Source: an uncultured bacterium
GTDB lineage: Bacteria; Actinomycetota; Coriobacteriia; Coriobacteriales; Coriobacteriaceae
DNA: 32,661 nt
Reading direction: 5' to 3'
NCBI GenBank assembly: GCA_905215835.1
Contig: CAJMRR010000002.1
Coordinates: 1 to 32,661, forward strand
Program-made: the position numbers and the translations under genes
Shown here: positions 32,601-32,661 of the stretch, one piece after another
How the letters are laid out: each line of letters starts with the position of its first letter
How positions within the stretch are numbered: position 1 is the first letter of the stretch
The notes under the pieces: model-generated
What the model was told of the DNA's origin: nothing
What the model saw: the letters and a program-made list of their open reading frames with translations, nothing else
The model's database searches: none

Positions 32601-32661
32601 CAGCGAAGGGGACACGTATCCCTATCGACCACATCCTTCTCCGCCCGCCGCTCTCAAGGCC

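Overview
The window looks like chromosomal DNA of a coriobacterial actinobacterium, most likely Collinsella (inference: GC-rich sequence, Actinobacteria-like housekeeping proteins, a MurE without the usual DAP signature, and GC-rich hairpins between many genes). Every protein gene found lies on the minus strand; the only plus-strand gene is a tRNA-Val. No phage, transposase, CRISPR array or defence locus was found.

From high to low coordinates, which is the direction of transcription: a riboflavin-uptake operon (32.5-28.0 kb) starts with a promoter and an FMN riboswitch, then encodes the RibU S component, a fused EcfA1-EcfA2 ATPase, EcfT and two tandem flavin-binding split-barrel paralogues. 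An arginine operon argC-argJ-argB-argD (27.8-22.9 kb) follows, preceded by an ARG-box-like inverted repeat. A 613-base gene-poor stretch then holds an AT-rich island bounded by inverted repeats and a tandem duplication of the tRNA-Val 3' end with its terminator. Next come asnB; a wall and housekeeping run murE, HAD phosphatase, murI, rph; then rdgB-dtd; veg-ispE; tRNA-Pro; tatA; greA; and lysS, whose product carries an unusual C-terminal tRNA-binding domain.

The low-coordinate third holds a ThrE-like exporter, a DUF2798 membrane protein, a two-gene operon of a giant (1479 aa) 2-hydroxyacyl-CoA dehydratase activase-like protein and a TetR regulator, and the 5' part of clpC, which runs off the window. 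A perfect 10+1+10 palindrome just upstream of the activase gene is a strong candidate operator for the TetR protein.

Most of the window is core metabolism. The parts most worth a second look are the activase/TetR/palindrome module, the FMN-riboswitch operon that joins flavin uptake to two flavin-binding proteins, the LysRS fusion, the duplicated tRNA-Val end and the several families of intergenic hairpins.
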